From: Moorena bouillonii PNG
GTDB lineage: Bacteria; Cyanobacteriota; Cyanobacteriia; Cyanobacteriales; Coleofasciculaceae
NCBI RefSeq assembly: GCF_001942495.1
Contig: NZ_MKZS01000001.1
Location: 6,703,029-6,767,028 of the forward strand
Reading direction: 5' to 3'
DNA: 64,000 nt
Every line of letters starts with the position of its first letter. Positions within the stretch are counted from its first letter, which is position 1. Shown here in pieces: positions 44,329 through 54,685 of this stretch. The position numbers were made by a program, and so were the translations under genes. The notes beneath the pieces were generated by a model. That model saw only the letters and a program-made list of their open reading frames with translations. It had not been told where the DNA came from and did no database searches.

Positions 44329-45627
44329 TCAAGCCTGATGCCTAACACCCATCACCTCATGACTCTTCTTGCCCAGATAGGACAAAATCCCAAGACCTAA
44401 GCCCACACTGCTAGCAGTCACTAACCAAAAACCACTGGTAAATTCTGGAGATTGATCCAATGCCCAACCTCCTAAAGACGGTCCAATAAAGTAACCTACT
44501 GCCCAACACTGAGATTCAAGAGAAAAGTAAACTCCTCGCAAAGATTGTGGAGCTAAATCCCCCACCAAAGAAGAGGCAGAAGGGATATAAATCACCTTAG
44601 CCAAGGCTAAGAGTAACAAAGCACAAAGTGCTGGAATAACTGCCAGATTATCAACAATTCCTGTGAGCCACACTAACACAAATCCTCCAGACCACAGCAG
44701 TAAAGAAACCATCAAGATATTGGTGCGTTTAAACTGGTTTAGAAAGCGGGCAACAGGTAGTTGGAAAATGGCACTAAAGGCGACATGCCAGAAGAAAATA
44801 AGACTAATCGTTTCTGGAGCTAATCCGGTTTCTGTTCCTCCTCCTGGAACAAAATTGGCAAAATAAAGGGGCATAATGCTATTGAGTTCAGCATCATAGA
44901 TAGTGAAGAGAGTATTCCCTAGTAACCAAATCATCAAAAAGCGATCGCTTAGTGCTTGTTTCCAGGATTGGGTAGGGGATTGAGGCACCTCTTGAACGTT
45001 ATTTGTTTCTGCGATCGCTAAATAAATCACAACGAAGAAAATAACATAAAAAATACTTTTGAGCACAAATAAAGTACGGTAATTCCCAGAAGCAGCAATT
45101 AACTGCCCTGCCCCAATAACTCCCAATCCTAGTCCTAAGCTATCAGCTAAACGAGTAACTGAAAAGGCTTCATTACGCTGAACAGGAGTGGTTAGATCGG
45201 TGACCACTGCCTCAGTAGGAGGCCAATATAGACCAATCCCTAAACCCATCAGTAAGTTAGCAATAACCAGAGTTTGAAAATTATAGGTAAACGCTAAACA
45301 AAGGCTTGCTAGAGCAGAAACAGCTGCCGAGAGTAGCAAAGTTTTCTTGCGTCCCCAAAACTGGGAATCAGCCAAAGTCCCTGATATCAAGCGTCCTAAT
45401 ACTCCAGAAATTGAAGAACTCCCTAGAGCAATCCCAACTTGGGTGGCGGATAAACCAATCTGATTAACAAAAAAAATCGAGGCATAAACTAAAGTAAACC
45501 CTTGACCGATATGCAATAACAATCGACCGGTTGCTAGAATCCAAATCTCCTGCCTTAATGCTGGGAGTAAAGATAATAATTTATTGAGCAATTTCGGTAA
45601 GGTTAAAAGGTTGAGGGGTTGAGCCAT
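44329..45627 (-). CDS. MFS transporter
   Basis: This 432-residue protein starts at ATG 45627 (MAQPLNLLTLPKLL); the 18 upstream codons to 45681 have no support. It has twelve hydrophobic segments. The loop 2-3 signature is seen around RLISGTLADSQFWGRKKTLLLSAAV (~75-100), and a central loop is at NNVQEVPQSPTQSWKQALSD. The N-half GLGIGLYWPPTEAVVTDL and the C-half GVYFSLESQCWAVGYFIGP resemble multidrug or sugar-efflux type MFS permeases. The substrate is unknown. The GC content is close to its neighbours. Confidence 0.85.
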   Translation of the reverse strand: MAQPLNLLTLPKLLNKLLSLLPALRQEIWILATGRLLLHIGQGFTLVYASIFFVNQIGLSATQVGIALGSSSISGVLGRLISGTLADSQFWGRKKTLLLSAAVSALASLCLAFTYNFQTLVIANLLMGLGIGLYWPPTEAVVTDLTTPVQRNEAFSVTRLADSLGLGLGVIGAGQLIAASGNYRTLFVLKSIFYVIFFVVIYLAIAETNNVQEVPQSPTQSWKQALSDRFLMIWLLGNTLFTIYDAELNSIMPLYFANFVPGGGTETGLAPETISLIFFWHVAFSAIFQLPVARFLNQFKRTNILMVSLLLWSGGFVLVWLTGIVDNLAVIPALCALLLLALAKVIYIPSASSLVGDLAPQSLRGVYFSLESQCWAVGYFIGPSLGGWALDQSPEFTSGFWLVTASSVGLGLGILSYLGKKSHEVMGVRHQA

Positions 45628-45908
45628 TGAGCAGCATTTACAATTCTTTACATCTAAGTAAATAGTATAGGGTAATCGCAATAATCAATCAGGAAGCATT
45701 ATGCTAACGACTATTGATCAAGACGTGCAATAGTGCTGATCATCAAGGCTTAATAGGGTCATAACTGCCAACCTTAAGATTCTATTGTGACAGTTGACGG
45801 GGTGGAATGTGGTATCTAGCAAGGTTCCGGCTCTTTAGTAGACAATAGTAACTACCTGTATCCTAAATCAGCCCCCCTTGCATTCCTATTTCACTAGGAA
45901 TATTGCCT

Positions 45909-48900
45909 ATGTCATCGCCACGGGAGGGTTCTATCACTATTGCCCTCAACACCAATACTTCTCAGTCTAAACTGTTGGAAGCTTTAGCCCTATGGCAAGA
46001 GTTAGGTTTACTCTCTGAGACTAGCATCGATATCATATTTAAAACTAAAGCTTCCCATCCCGCCCTTTTAGAGGGATTAGATGCTTGGTTACGTTTGGGT
46101 TTGCTCCAGGAAACCTTTGTAAAACGGTTGTGTCGAGAACATCTCACCTGTGCTTTACCAGAACCTAGTGTAACTCCAAAGGTTTCTGCTCTACCAGTCT
46201 CGAAACCAGCGCGTCAACTAGTCTCACCCTTAGCTAGTAATGACTTTGCACCGGAGACACCCAAAGCGAAGAAACCCAACTCGATTGCTCAAATGTGGCA
46301 ATCCCTTCAAGCAGAATTCAGTGTCCGCTGGTTGCTGTTTCTGGGTATGTTTATGGTGGTGGTATCCTCTGGGGTACTGGCTGCTAGTCAATGGGACAAT
46401 TTCCCAGCTGCTGGACAGTATGGAGTATTGCTTGCCTATACCTTGAGCTTTTGGGGGATTAGTGCTTGGACAACCAAACAAGGGAATTTACCGTTAACGG
46501 CTCAGACCTTGCGAGTTGTCACTCTGTTGCTCATCCCAGTCAATTTTTGGGCAATGGATGGCTTTGGCTTGTGGCGTCATCCCTTAAATTGGCTAGTGGT
46601 AGCGGTGGCGACAGTAGCACTAAGTGCGATAGTACTAAGTTCGATACTCTTAGGTCGCGGCTACGGGAACGGATTTTTACGATTACGACAACAACAATCA
46701 TTTCCCTTACCCATTATTAATTATTTAGGTCTGAGTTACCTAAATTGGGGTTGGGGTATCCCTGGATTTCCCATAGGAGCAGTCTATTTGGGTATCGGTA
46801 GCATCATCGCTACCTTATATATAGAATCGAGATCGAGAAAGCAAAATTCAGCGTTTATTTTTGATGTTGCTGGCTTCCGCATCTTAGTTTATGGCATCGG
46901 CATCCTGCTATTTAGAGCCATTTTTGTCATAGGTGTCGATATTGAACAACTGGGGTTAGCTATTGGGATGTGTGGTTGGTTTCTCTACTGGCTATCCCAA
47001 AAGCCTCAGGCACCATCTCTCCCCGTCTCCCCGTCTCCCCGTCTCCCTATGATTTGGTTAGGGGGTAGCTTGCTGGTGCTGGGTTGGCTAGTTTGTGTAG
47101 CAGCTGAGTTTCCTTGGCAAGCCATGATTGTCAGTGGGCTCGGGGTGTGGTTATTTGTCAATCGTTTACTAAAATTTTGGCGACGTTCCGATTTAGCCGC
47201 CATATTAGCCATTGGTTTACAGATGGTTTGGCTTTCATGGCGATTGATTCCGCCATCAATACAAACCTGGCTACTGGAAACAGCAACTACGTTAACCCAT
47301 TCCCAAGAAACTCCCTATGTATTGTTGAGTTTAGTACTGTTTCCCTATCTGGTTTTAATTGTTGGGTTAGCAGATTGGTTATATCAGCGCAAAAAACATG
47401 ATCTGGCAGAATTTGCAGAAGTCATTGCTCTAGGAATAGGAGTTAATCTGACTACTCTGTGTTTTTCCAATCCCCTGTTACTCACGATTAATGGTATTAA
47501 TTCTGCTATCACTTTAGGGATTGTGACTCAGCGACAGTGTAGCTTAGGGATTAAGCATCATCTGCGCTTAAGGGTCTACCTAACCCATAGTACTGCGATC
47601 GCAACCGTTATCAGTGCCATTAACTATCTCTTTCCCAACCTACATCTAGGCGGCTTTTCAGCAATTTTATTAGCCCTGATGCTAGCAGAATGGAGCTTGA
47701 GTTTAAAGATTCCCGCTACTTCTGACTATGTCAAGATCTGGCGAGAGAGTGCTTGGCACTTAGGTTTAAGTTTAGCTGGTCTGAGTTATCTATTATTGTG
47801 TGTTAACTATAGTGCCTACGACGTTAACCCAGATAGTTACCTGAGAGCATGGGGTCTGTTGTGGCTAATCACTCCATTATCTCTGACTGGAATAGCACGT
47901 GGTTATCGCAGTTGGCAACCCCCTCAAGACAAGTTTGTGATCCGGTTGAGTGTAGTTGCTGTCATCCTATCCCAATTCCTGATCCTAGGAATACCAGAAA
48001 TGCGGTTAATCAGTTTAGCGTCCGCTACAGCACTGATGTTGGTTAATACCCGCTATTTAAAGCAATTAACATCAGCAGCAATTACCGTAGGATGCGGCAT
48101 TAGCTTAGTAGGATTCCTGCTTTGGGATGGCATCCTTGGGTTTCCCCAACCGTCCGGACAAGATTGGTTTGTTGTTGGAGCGATCGCTATTTTAACCTTA
48201 TGGTTATGGCGAAGCTGGTTACTTCGTATTAGCAAGATACAGGATAACCAATCACAATTCAAAACTTCAAATCAACAAGCCAACCTACCCGAAGGGAACG
48301 CCAAAGGCGAACAACAAACTAACCTTCAACCTTCAACCCTTCAACCTTCAACCCTTCAACCATCCAACCTTGGCCAAAAGGCCACGCTACGCGAACAACC
48401 ATCTAACCTTGGCCAAAAGGCCACGCTACGCGAACAACCATCTAACCTTGGCCAAAAGGCCACGCTACGCGAACAACAAACTAACCTCCCAAAACTCTAT
48501 GCACAAGCAATGGATGGGTGGGCGATCGCACTGTTTATTTTTCAGCTAATTCTGCTGACTTGTTATTCTCTGATAGTCTACATTGGTTTTGGGTCACCAA
48601 CATGGTTTATGCTCATTGTAAATGCAGTGACCTTAGGAGCGATCGCGTATCGCAGTTTTCCTTATCCATCCAACTGGGCTATTTATGGGATTGGTTGGAG
48701 TGTGGAACTGTTAACTACAGAAACGCTGGGCTTAACAGAAGCGCTGGGCTTATTTGAGCATTCACTGATCAATTTAGCCGTTGCCAATACAGTATTAGGA
48801 CTAATTGCTCAATTGTTAGGAGATTGGTGGCGACGCCGATCTAATCTCGACAAACTACCTAGTAGCTGGCATATTATTCCCCTGTTATACGGTAGCTTAG

Positions 48901-50165
48901 GAGCGCTCTTACGTTGGGGAACCTTTACCAATTGGACTGGTTTATTCTTTTTTGCCCTTGCAATAATTGCCATTGGGGTAGGGCGTCGCCGTGCAGAATT
49001 TAAACCTCTAATTTACCTTGCGCTATTTGGGATATCGGTTTCTGCCTATGAACTATTGTTCTATCAATTATCCCAATTAGGAGGAGGAGCAAAAGGGGAT
49101 GGATTGATTATAATGGCAGTGCTTGGCACTAGTATTATGTACGCCTATCGAGTATTGTCTCCTTGGCTGAAAGCATATCTACATTTTACCCCCAAAGAAC
49201 TAAAGGTTATTTCCCATTTCCATTGGGTATGGAGTAGTTGTTTGTTGATAGCAGCAACAACTGAGCCCATTGAATCCGCCATGATGCTGGGATTTAGTAC
49301 TGGTGCGTTTTTAGTTATCTATGCTATTTCTCAAGGACGGAATCGCTCCAATCGCCTGCTTGGAGAAATCTGGGTTTATTTAGGTTTTGTTGAAGCATGG
49401 GGGATGCGGCTGTATTGGATAAATACCCCTGTGGCGCGTCTGTTATCGGGACCATTAGTGCCTTGGAAAGGTGCGATCGCATCCTTAGTCGCTTACTTTT
49501 TGTATTTCCTACCTTGGGAAAATTGGGGTTGGTCGAAACGTCCTTGGCAAATCGCTGCTTTCTTAATCCCTCTGATTGCCATTGCCGAAAATCCCTATAG
49601 CGGTAATTTAGCTAGTTTGCTGATTATCGCAGCTTTCTATATTATTCTCGCAATTTTTAATCAGCAAATTCGGTTTACCTTTATCAGTGTAATAGTAATT
49701 GACTGGATGTTGCTCCGTTGGTTTGGACAACTACACTTAACTGCTGCTCTTTGGTATGTTCTCCCCTTGAGTTTATCCTTACTCTATATTGCCCAAGTCG
49801 ATCCCTATCTAAGCCAACCCCCCCAAAAACAAATACGTCACAATCTCCGGTTAATCGGGACTAGTATGATTTGTTTGGTTTCCTTTTGGACTGCTCAATG
49901 GCTTGGGTTATTAACTGGGGCAATTAGTGTAGTGCTCATTTTTGCTGGATTGGCGATGAAAGTAAGAGCATTTCTTTATGTTGGGACGGGAACATTTTTA
50001 ATTAATGCGATCTACCAACTACTGATTTTTAGCGTTGATTATCCATTTTCTAAATGGGTGGTAGCGCTGTTTGTAGGAATTGGGTTTATTTGGATTGCCG
50101 CTACCTTTGAAACTCGCCGTGATCAGATTACAGCTTGGATGAATCAATTCCAAAGTTGGGAATAG
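45909..50165 (+). CDS. very large polytopic membrane protein (DUF2157-like)
   Basis: This ~1418-residue protein starts at ATG 45909 (TTG 45903 also possible). The N-terminal ~135 residues are soluble and hold an imperfect duplication, LLEALALWQELGLLSE and LLEGLDAWLRLGLLQE. The remainder is largely hydrophobic with perhaps 30 or more spans (first LLFLGMFMVVVSSGVLA near 145). It resembles the DUF2157/DUF2339 type of giant cyanobacterial membrane proteins, whose function is unknown. Residues ~793-860 are a hydrophilic insertion built from repeats, including three 13-residue units SNLGQKATLREQP. No partner gene is obvious. Confidence 0.8.
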   Translation: MSSPREGSITIALNTNTSQSKLLEALALWQELGLLSETSIDIIFKTKASHPALLEGLDAWLRLGLLQETFVKRLCREHLTCALPEPSVTPKVSALPVSKPARQLVSPLASNDFAPETPKAKKPNSIAQMWQSLQAEFSVRWLLFLGMFMVVVSSGVLAASQWDNFPAAGQYGVLLAYTLSFWGISAWTTKQGNLPLTAQTLRVVTLLLIPVNFWAMDGFGLWRHPLNWLVVAVATVALSAIVLSSILLGRGYGNGFLRLRQQQSFPLPIINYLGLSYLNWGWGIPGFPIGAVYLGIGSIIATLYIESRSRKQNSAFIFDVAGFRILVYGIGILLFRAIFVIGVDIEQLGLAIGMCGWFLYWLSQKPQAPSLPVSPSPRLPMIWLGGSLLVLGWLVCVAAEFPWQAMIVSGLGVWLFVNRLLKFWRRSDLAAILAIGLQMVWLSWRLIPPSIQTWLLETATTLTHSQETPYVLLSLVLFPYLVLIVGLADWLYQRKKHDLAEFAEVIALGIGVNLTTLCFSNPLLLTINGINSAITLGIVTQRQCSLGIKHHLRLRVYLTHSTAIATVISAINYLFPNLHLGGFSAILLALMLAEWSLSLKIPATSDYVKIWRESAWHLGLSLAGLSYLLLCVNYSAYDVNPDSYLRAWGLLWLITPLSLTGIARGYRSWQPPQDKFVIRLSVVAVILSQFLILGIPEMRLISLASATALMLVNTRYLKQLTSAAITVGCGISLVGFLLWDGILGFPQPSGQDWFVVGAIAILTLWLWRSWLLRISKIQDNQSQFKTSNQQANLPEGNAKGEQQTNLQPSTLQPSTLQPSNLGQKATLREQPSNLGQKATLREQPSNLGQKATLREQQTNLPKLYAQAMDGWAIALFIFQLILLTCYSLIVYIGFGSPTWFMLIVNAVTLGAIAYRSFPYPSNWAIYGIGWSVELLTTETLGLTEALGLFEHSLINLAVANTVLGLIAQLLGDWWRRRSNLDKLPSSWHIIPLLYGSLGALLRWGTFTNWTGLFFFALAIIAIGVGRRRAEFKPLIYLALFGISVSAYELLFYQLSQLGGGAKGDGLIIMAVLGTSIMYAYRVLSPWLKAYLHFTPKELKVISHFHWVWSSCLLIAATTEPIESAMMLGFSTGAFLVIYAISQGRNRSNRLLGEIWVYLGFVEAWGMRLYWINTPVARLLSGPLVPWKGAIASLVAYFLYFLPWENWGWSKRPWQIAAFLIPLIAIAENPYSGNLASLLIIAAFYIILAIFNQQIRFTFISVIVIDWMLLRWFGQLHLTAALWYVLPLSLSLLYIAQVDPYLSQPPQKQIRHNLRLIGTSMICLVSFWTAQWLGLLTGAISVVLIFAGLAMKVRAFLYVGTGTFLINAIYQLLIFSVDYPFSKWVVALFVGIGFIWIAATFETRRDQITAWMNQFQSWE
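48288..48480. repeat. in-frame repeat cluster: CAACCTTCAACC units plus 3 x 39 bp family A
   Basis: CAACCTTCAACCCTT-like units (48318-48365) lead into three 39-bp units with CTTGGCCAAAAGGCCACGC and TACGCGAAC. Each unit is 13 codons, so copy changes keep the frame. The cluster lies in a loop between membrane segments. Confidence 0.85.
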
Positions 50166-50247
50166 GTTTAAGGTTTAAGGTTGAAGGTTGAAGGTTGAAG
50201 GTTTAAGGTTGCAGGTTGCAGGTTGCAGGTTGCAGGTTTAAGGTTGT
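50166..50247. repeat. GGTTGAA / GGTTGCA tandem heptamers
   Basis: Begins at the stop codon of the large membrane protein gene: about four GGTTGAA/GGTTTAA units, then about five GGTTGCA units. Similar arrays are at 55201-55231 and 58321-58405. Confidence 0.85.
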
Positions 50248-50419
50248 AGGAACAATGCTGCATGAGGTTGACCAAAAAATCACTGATGGTGATGTTTCCG
50301 CGATGCTCTGTTTATGATGACTTTTTCGCCCTTAGTCCCAATCTAGGATTTCCAAATAGATCCTAAAAACCAATGCTGATTGATTGGAAACCAAAAAATT
50401 TCACCATCAAGATAATGAT

Positions 50420-50452
50420 AAATAGAGAGACAGCAATGCTATCTCCCTATTT
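50420..50452 (-). terminator. stem-loop downstream of pgk
   Basis: On the minus strand AAATAGGGAGATAG pairs with CTGTCTCTCTATTT through a 5-nt loop, with two G-U/G-T wobbles. It lies 36 bp after the pgk stop. No long U-run follows, so it may be a weak terminator or RNA-stabilising stem. Confidence 0.45.
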
Positions 50453-50487
50453 AAAACTATTATTTAAAACAATGCTTTTAAAAATAG

Positions 50488-51693
50488 TTAGGCATCATTT
50501 AAAGCAGCAATTCCAGGTAGAACCTTGCCTTCGAGTAACTCAAGGCTGGCACCACCACCGGTGGAAATGTGGCTCATTTGGTCAGCAACACCAACTTTTT
50601 CGACGGCAGCTACTGAGTCACCACCACCAATGATAGTAGATGCACCTGTCTTGGTCAGCTCAGCCATAGAGTTTGCGATCGCTTCTGTCCCCTTAGCGAA
50701 TTTATCAAACTCAAACACTCCCATCGGACCATTCCAGATCACAGTTTTGCAATCTGCCAAAGCCTCCTGAAACACCTTGACAGAATCTGGACCAATATCC
50801 AAACCCATCCAGCCATCGGGAATAGCTTCAATACTGACAGTCTGGGAATTAGCATCAGGGGCAAAATTATCTGCGATGACCACATCGGTGGGCAACAGCA
50901 ATTCCACACCACGCTCTTTGGCCTTAGCTTCTAAAGATTTCGCCAAATCGAGCTTATCGTCTTCCACCAGGGACTTACCCACACTCATACCACGGGCCTT
51001 GTAGAAGGTAAAAATCATTCCACCGCCAATTAGCAGTTTATCCACCTTCTCCAGTAGAGTGTCAATCACCCCAATCTTACTGGACACCTTAGAGCCGCCA
51101 ATAATTGCAGCTAGAGGCTTTTCGGGATTTTCTACAGCGTTTTGTAAATACTGCAGTTCTTTCTCAATCAAGTACCCAGCTACAGAAGGACTCAGGTAAT
51201 GGGTGACTCCCTCAGTAGAGGCATGAGCCCGGTGGGCTGTTCCAAAAGCATCATTGACATACAAATCAGCAAGGGATGCCAACTGTTTGGTGAATTCTGG
51301 GTCATTCTTTTCCTCCCCAGCGTGGAAGCGGAGATTTTCCAGTAAAGCCACTTGACCATTTTCCAAAGCACCAACTTGGGCAGCGACCTCGTCCCCAACA
51401 CAGTCTTTACACATGGTCACCGGTTGACCCAGCAGTTCCGAAAGACGGTTAGCAACGGGGGTTAGACGTAAACTTTCCTTCACTTGTCCCTTGGGTCGTC
51501 CCAAGTGGCTACACAGGATTACCTTTGCCCCTTTCTTAAGTAAATCTTGAACAGTGGGTAAAGCAGCACGAATGCGAGTATCATCGGTGATGGTGCCATT
51601 GTCATCCAGGGGTACATTCAGGTCTGCTCTGACCAATACCGTTTTTCCGGCTAAATCTGATTCACTTAAATTGGCTACACTTTTCTTGGACAC
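50488..51693 (-). CDS. pgk: phosphoglycerate kinase
   Basis: This 401-residue protein catalyses 1,3-bisphosphoglycerate + ADP to 3-phosphoglycerate + ATP in glycolysis, and the reverse in the Calvin cycle. Signatures are complete: [19 protein letters not shown] (N-terminal substrate site), [42 protein letters not shown] and [11 protein letters not shown]. Its length is standard for bacterial Pgk. It appears monocistronic, convergent with the large membrane protein gene and followed by a stem-loop. Confidence 0.97.
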   Translation of the reverse strand: MSKKSVANLSESDLAGKTVLVRADLNVPLDDNGTITDDTRIRAALPTVQDLLKKGAKVILCSHLGRPKGQVKESLRLTPVANRLSELLGQPVTMCKDCVGDEVAAQVGALENGQVALLENLRFHAGEEKNDPEFTKQLASLADLYVNDAFGTAHRAHASTEGVTHYLSPSVAGYLIEKELQYLQNAVENPEKPLAAIIGGSKVSSKIGVIDTLLEKVDKLLIGGGMIFTFYKARGMSVGKSLVEDDKLDLAKSLEAKAKERGVELLLPTDVVIADNFAPDANSQTVSIEAIPDGWMGLDIGPDSVKVFQEALADCKTVIWNGPMGVFEFDKFAKGTEAIANSMAELTKTGASTIIGGGDSVAAVEKVGVADQMSHISTGGGASLELLEGKVLPGIAALNDA

Positions 51694-51884
51694 AGTATTA
51701 ATCTCCTAATTGCTATTGCCTGCTAATCCCCGACTATCAGCCGTCTTGCCGGATGATTTGACGTCAGAGAGTTCGCTGTACATTAACTGGTAAGTCACCA
51801 GCTGAATGACCAGGACAAAAGGTATTCTTTTGTTAAGACCGTTCACATTTTACCGGAGTCCGGATCCTGGAGGAAATCTGTGAT

Positions 51885-52301
51885 ATGTTCAATACCGTTG
51901 TATTTCCGATTGACTCAAGTCGAGAAAGCCGTGAAGCTGCTGAGGTTGTTGGGAACATAGTGCAAAAGTACGGCAGCAATCTATATCTGCTGTCAGTGGT
52001 TGAAAAACCTGACCCTGGCCAGGGTACAGCTGCTGCTCCCGAGGCAATGACATCCCCTGAAGCAGTAACAGAACTGCTTAACGGTGCCAAAGCACTATTT
52101 GCTCAGGAAGGCATTGAAGCCAAAACCCTGGAGCGGGAAGGAAAGCCTGCCTTCGTGATCTGCGATGTGGCTGACGAAATTGGGGCAAATTTAATTGTCA
52201 TGGGCTCTCGGGGGCTAGGCTTGACAGATGAAGGTATAGCTAATAGCGTGGCCGATCGAGTGATTAATTTGTCCCCTTGCCCAGTTTTGATTGTTCCCTA
52301 A
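51885..52301 (+). CDS. universal stress protein (UspA family)
   Basis: This 138-residue single UspA domain starts MFNTVVFPIDSSRESREAAE, with GGAGGAAA seven bases ahead of the ATG. The ATP-binding motif is GSRGLGLTDEGIANSVADRVI near residues 107-128, matching the G-2x-G-9x-G(S/T) pattern, and the Asp after VFPID near the N-terminus is kept. The family is induced by stress and binds ATP, but individual roles vary. It is divergent from pgk, with a 190-bp spacer. Confidence 0.92.
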   Translation: MFNTVVFPIDSSRESREAAEVVGNIVQKYGSNLYLLSVVEKPDPGQGTAAAPEAMTSPEAVTELLNGAKALFAQEGIEAKTLEREGKPAFVICDVADEIGANLIVMGSRGLGLTDEGIANSVADRVINLSPCPVLIVP

Positions 52302-52341
52302 TTTGTGATTAGTCATTGGTCTAATAGAATTGCTGGCTTGT

Positions 52342-52421
52342 TAATTGTCAATGGTCAATTTTCAATTAACGAATGACCAATGACTAATGACCAATGACTA
52401 ATGACTAATGGCTAATAACTC
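52342..52421. repeat. AATGACTAATGACC repeat before ylqF
   Basis: CAATGACTAATGA-type units run up to the start codon, as at 17200 and 41521. They may confuse start prediction, but the YlqF start is supported by its conserved N-terminus. Confidence 0.7.
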
Positions 52422-53288
52422 ATGACAATCCAGTGGTATCCCGGACACATTGCTAAAGCCGAGCGAGAACTCAAGGAACAGTTGAAGCGAGTGGATGTGG
52501 TATTAGAGGTGCGGGATGCTCGGATTCCCCTATCTACCCATCATCCTCAAACCGACCAGTGGGTGGGTAATAAAACTCGGGTGTTAGTGATCAATCGGGT
52601 GGATATGATTGAGCCAAGGATGCGCCAACTTTGGGAATCGTGGTTTCAACAGCAGGGGGATATCCCTTATTTCACTAATGCTCAACAGGGTAAGGGTATC
52701 CGCGCTGTGGCTAAAGCCGCCCAGACAGCTGGGGAGGAAATCAATCAACGTAGGCGCTCACGGGGAATGCGACCTCGTCCTGTCCGAGCTGTGGTAATTG
52801 GATTTCCCAATGTCGGTAAATCGGCTTTAATTAATCGACTTTTGGGACGTCGTGTGGTAGAAAGTGCTCGTCGTCCTGGTGTGACACGCCAATTGCGTTG
52901 GATACGTATTTCTGACCAACTCGAACTACTTGATGCTCCTGGTGTTATTCCTGCCAAGTTAAACAATCAGCAGCAGGCGCTCAAGTTAGCTATCTGTGAT
53001 GACATCGGTGAAGCATCTTACGACAATCAACGGGTAGCAACAGCACTGGTTGCATTCCTGAAAGATTTAGATAAGATGAAGGAGTACACTTTTTTATTAA
53101 AGTCTTCTTTACAAAAGAGGTACCAACTAGACCCAAACCCATTGACCGCTGAAGATTACTTACATGGTCTAGCCGACTATCGCTATCAGGGAAACATCGA
53201 ACGTACAGCGCGGCAACTATTGGGTGATTTTCGCAAGGGTTTACTCGGAACAATTGCATTGGAAGTACCACCAGAAGTACTACCCTAA
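52422..53288 (+). CDS. ylqF: ribosome biogenesis GTPase YlqF (RbgA)
   Basis: This 288-residue circularly permuted GTPase acts in late assembly of the 50S subunit. The N-terminus IQWYPGHIAKAERELKEQL is diagnostic. Motif order is permuted: G4 as VINRVDMIEP first, then G1 GFPNVGKSALINRL, G2 GVTRQLRW, G3 LLDAPGVIP. A C-terminal helical region (AEDYLHGLADYRYQGNIERT) follows. Length agrees with YlqF/RbgA. Confidence 0.95.
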   Translation: MTIQWYPGHIAKAERELKEQLKRVDVVLEVRDARIPLSTHHPQTDQWVGNKTRVLVINRVDMIEPRMRQLWESWFQQQGDIPYFTNAQQGKGIRAVAKAAQTAGEEINQRRRSRGMRPRPVRAVVIGFPNVGKSALINRLLGRRVVESARRPGVTRQLRWIRISDQLELLDAPGVIPAKLNNQQQALKLAICDDIGEASYDNQRVATALVAFLKDLDKMKEYTFLLKSSLQKRYQLDPNPLTAEDYLHGLADYRYQGNIERTARQLLGDFRKGLLGTIALEVPPEVLP

Positions 53289-53325
53289 GTACCACCAATG
53301 TAAATCCTTAGCTAAACCGCTCTTA

Positions 53326-53361
53326 TGCCCCACGTCTCAACCCGTAGGGTGAGCGTGGGAT
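53326..53361 (+). repeat. hairpin resembling a relic tnpB-element right end
   Basis: GCCCCACGTCTCAACCC and GGGTGAGCGTGGG-like arms form a long stem. Its form is like the terminal stem at the end of the neighbouring tnpB (54630-54672). It lies between ylqF and that tnpB and may be left over from another element or be this element's left end. Confidence 0.4.
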
Positions 53362-53440
53362 GAATGGCGGACAGCAACTTTCGATTCATATTGAATATTA
53401 ATTGTCGGAAATAGTAGAATGGTAAGGGAGGTGATTTGCC

Positions 53441-54658
53441 ATGAGAACAGCCTATCAGTACAGATTGCGCCCGACTCAGCAACAAGCAGCATTAATTGAC
53501 AGATGGTTGTCAATGTTATGCGCTCAATACAATTACTTATTGGCTGATAGATTCAACTGGTATGAGCAAAATCGCTCACCTGTTAATGCCTGTCCTCTGA
53601 TTTGTCACTTGCCTCAACTAAGAATCAACCCTAATTACTACTCTCAAAAGAAGACTCTGCCTCAACTTAAGCAAGATCGACCTTGGTATAAGGATATTCA
53701 TTCTCAAGTTTTACAGGATGTAGTTAAGAGAGTTAAGCTAACCTTTGACAGATTCTTGAAGGGAGATAGTAGCGGCAAAAGAAGTGGCAAACCCAGGTTT
53801 AAGCCACTCAGTCGTTACAGAACTTTCACCTACCCTCAAATCAAACAATCCTGCTTGCAAGGTAATCGCATTGACTTACCAAAACTGGGTAAGATTAAGG
53901 TTGTGTTGCATCGTCAAATTCCTGACGGGTTCAAAATCAAGACGGTTTCTATCAGTAAAAAAGCTGACGGATTGTACGTTACACTTTCTCTTGAGGATAA
54001 GACCGTTCCTGAAATTAAAACAGATATCAATCCTCACTTAATCATTGGTATTGATGTTGGTCTAAAGGATTTTTTGACTACTTCGAGTGGTGAAACAGTT
54101 ACAATACCTCAGCACTACCGTAAAGCTCAAAAAAGACTGCGGCTTATTCAGAAAAAAGTATCACGTCGAGAGAAGGGTGGTAATCGTAGACTCAAGGCTA
54201 TTAAGTTGTTAGCTAAACAACATCAAAAAGTAGCTAACAAGCGTAAAGACTTCCACTTCAAAACAGCTAATCAATTGCTGTCAAAGTATGACGTTATTGC
54301 TCATGAGACTTTGAATGTCAAAGGTCTTGCTCGTACCAAATTGGCCTTATCTGTGTTGGATGCTGGGTGGTCAAGCTTTCTGTCGATACTGACAAACAAA
54401 GCCTTAAATGCTGGTTTGTTGGTTGTCCCAGTAAGTGCTCATAACACCTCACAAAATTGCTCCAGTTGTGGAGAGAAAGTACCGAAAAAGCTGCATATTC
54501 GCTGGCACGACTGCCCTCATTGTGGGTGCAGTCTTGACCGTGACCACAATGCAGCGATCAATATAAAAAATAGAGCGGTGGGGCATCCCGTTCTTAAAGC
54601 TCAGTTAATGTCCGACGGGATACCGGGAGTCGCTGAGAAGCCCACACTTACCCGATAG
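53441..54658 (+). CDS. tnpB: RNA-guided endonuclease TnpB (IS605 OrfB)
   Basis: This 405-residue TnpB has GGGAGGTGA as ribosome binding site before ATG 53441. The N-terminus [20 protein letters not shown] is typical. RuvC-I Asp is in [13 protein letters not shown], RuvC-II Glu in [11 protein letters not shown], the zinc ribbon is CSSCG ... CPHCGC, and RuvC-III Asp is in [14 protein letters not shown]. All catalytic residues are present. The last ~30 residues ([17 protein letters not shown]) overlap the expected omega RNA zone. It differs clearly from the tnpB at 24966 and so represents a second family. Confidence 0.93.
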   Translation: MRTAYQYRLRPTQQQAALIDRWLSMLCAQYNYLLADRFNWYEQNRSPVNACPLICHLPQLRINPNYYSQKKTLPQLKQDRPWYKDIHSQVLQDVVKRVKLTFDRFLKGDSSGKRSGKPRFKPLSRYRTFTYPQIKQSCLQGNRIDLPKLGKIKVVLHRQIPDGFKIKTVSISKKADGLYVTLSLEDKTVPEIKTDINPHLIIGIDVGLKDFLTTSSGETVTIPQHYRKAQKRLRLIQKKVSRREKGGNRRLKAIKLLAKQHQKVANKRKDFHFKTANQLLSKYDVIAHETLNVKGLARTKLALSVLDAGWSSFLSILTNKALNAGLLVVPVSAHNTSQNCSSCGEKVPKKLHIRWHDCPHCGCSLDRDHNAAINIKNRAVGHPVLKAQLMSDGIPGVAEKPTLTR

Positions 54659-54675
54659 GGAAGTGTGGGAGTATG
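54530..54675 (+). ncRNA. candidate omega RNA of the second tnpB element
   Basis: Position (tnpB 3' end to terminal stem) follows known tnpB systems; the stem at 54639-54668 would be the last hairpin before the guide. No structure prediction was run. Confidence 0.35.
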
Positions 54676-54685
54676 TCACCATCTA

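Larger units (their letters stand above)
53362..54685 (+). mobile_element. IS200/IS605-type tnpB-only element (ends approximate)
   Basis: A single tnpB with no tnpA, bounded on the right by a terminal stem: CCCACACTTACCC pairing with GGGAAGTGTGGG, ending near GTGTGGGAGTATGTCACC. The left end is taken upstream of the tnpB ribosome binding site, but it was not resolved. Confidence 0.55.
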
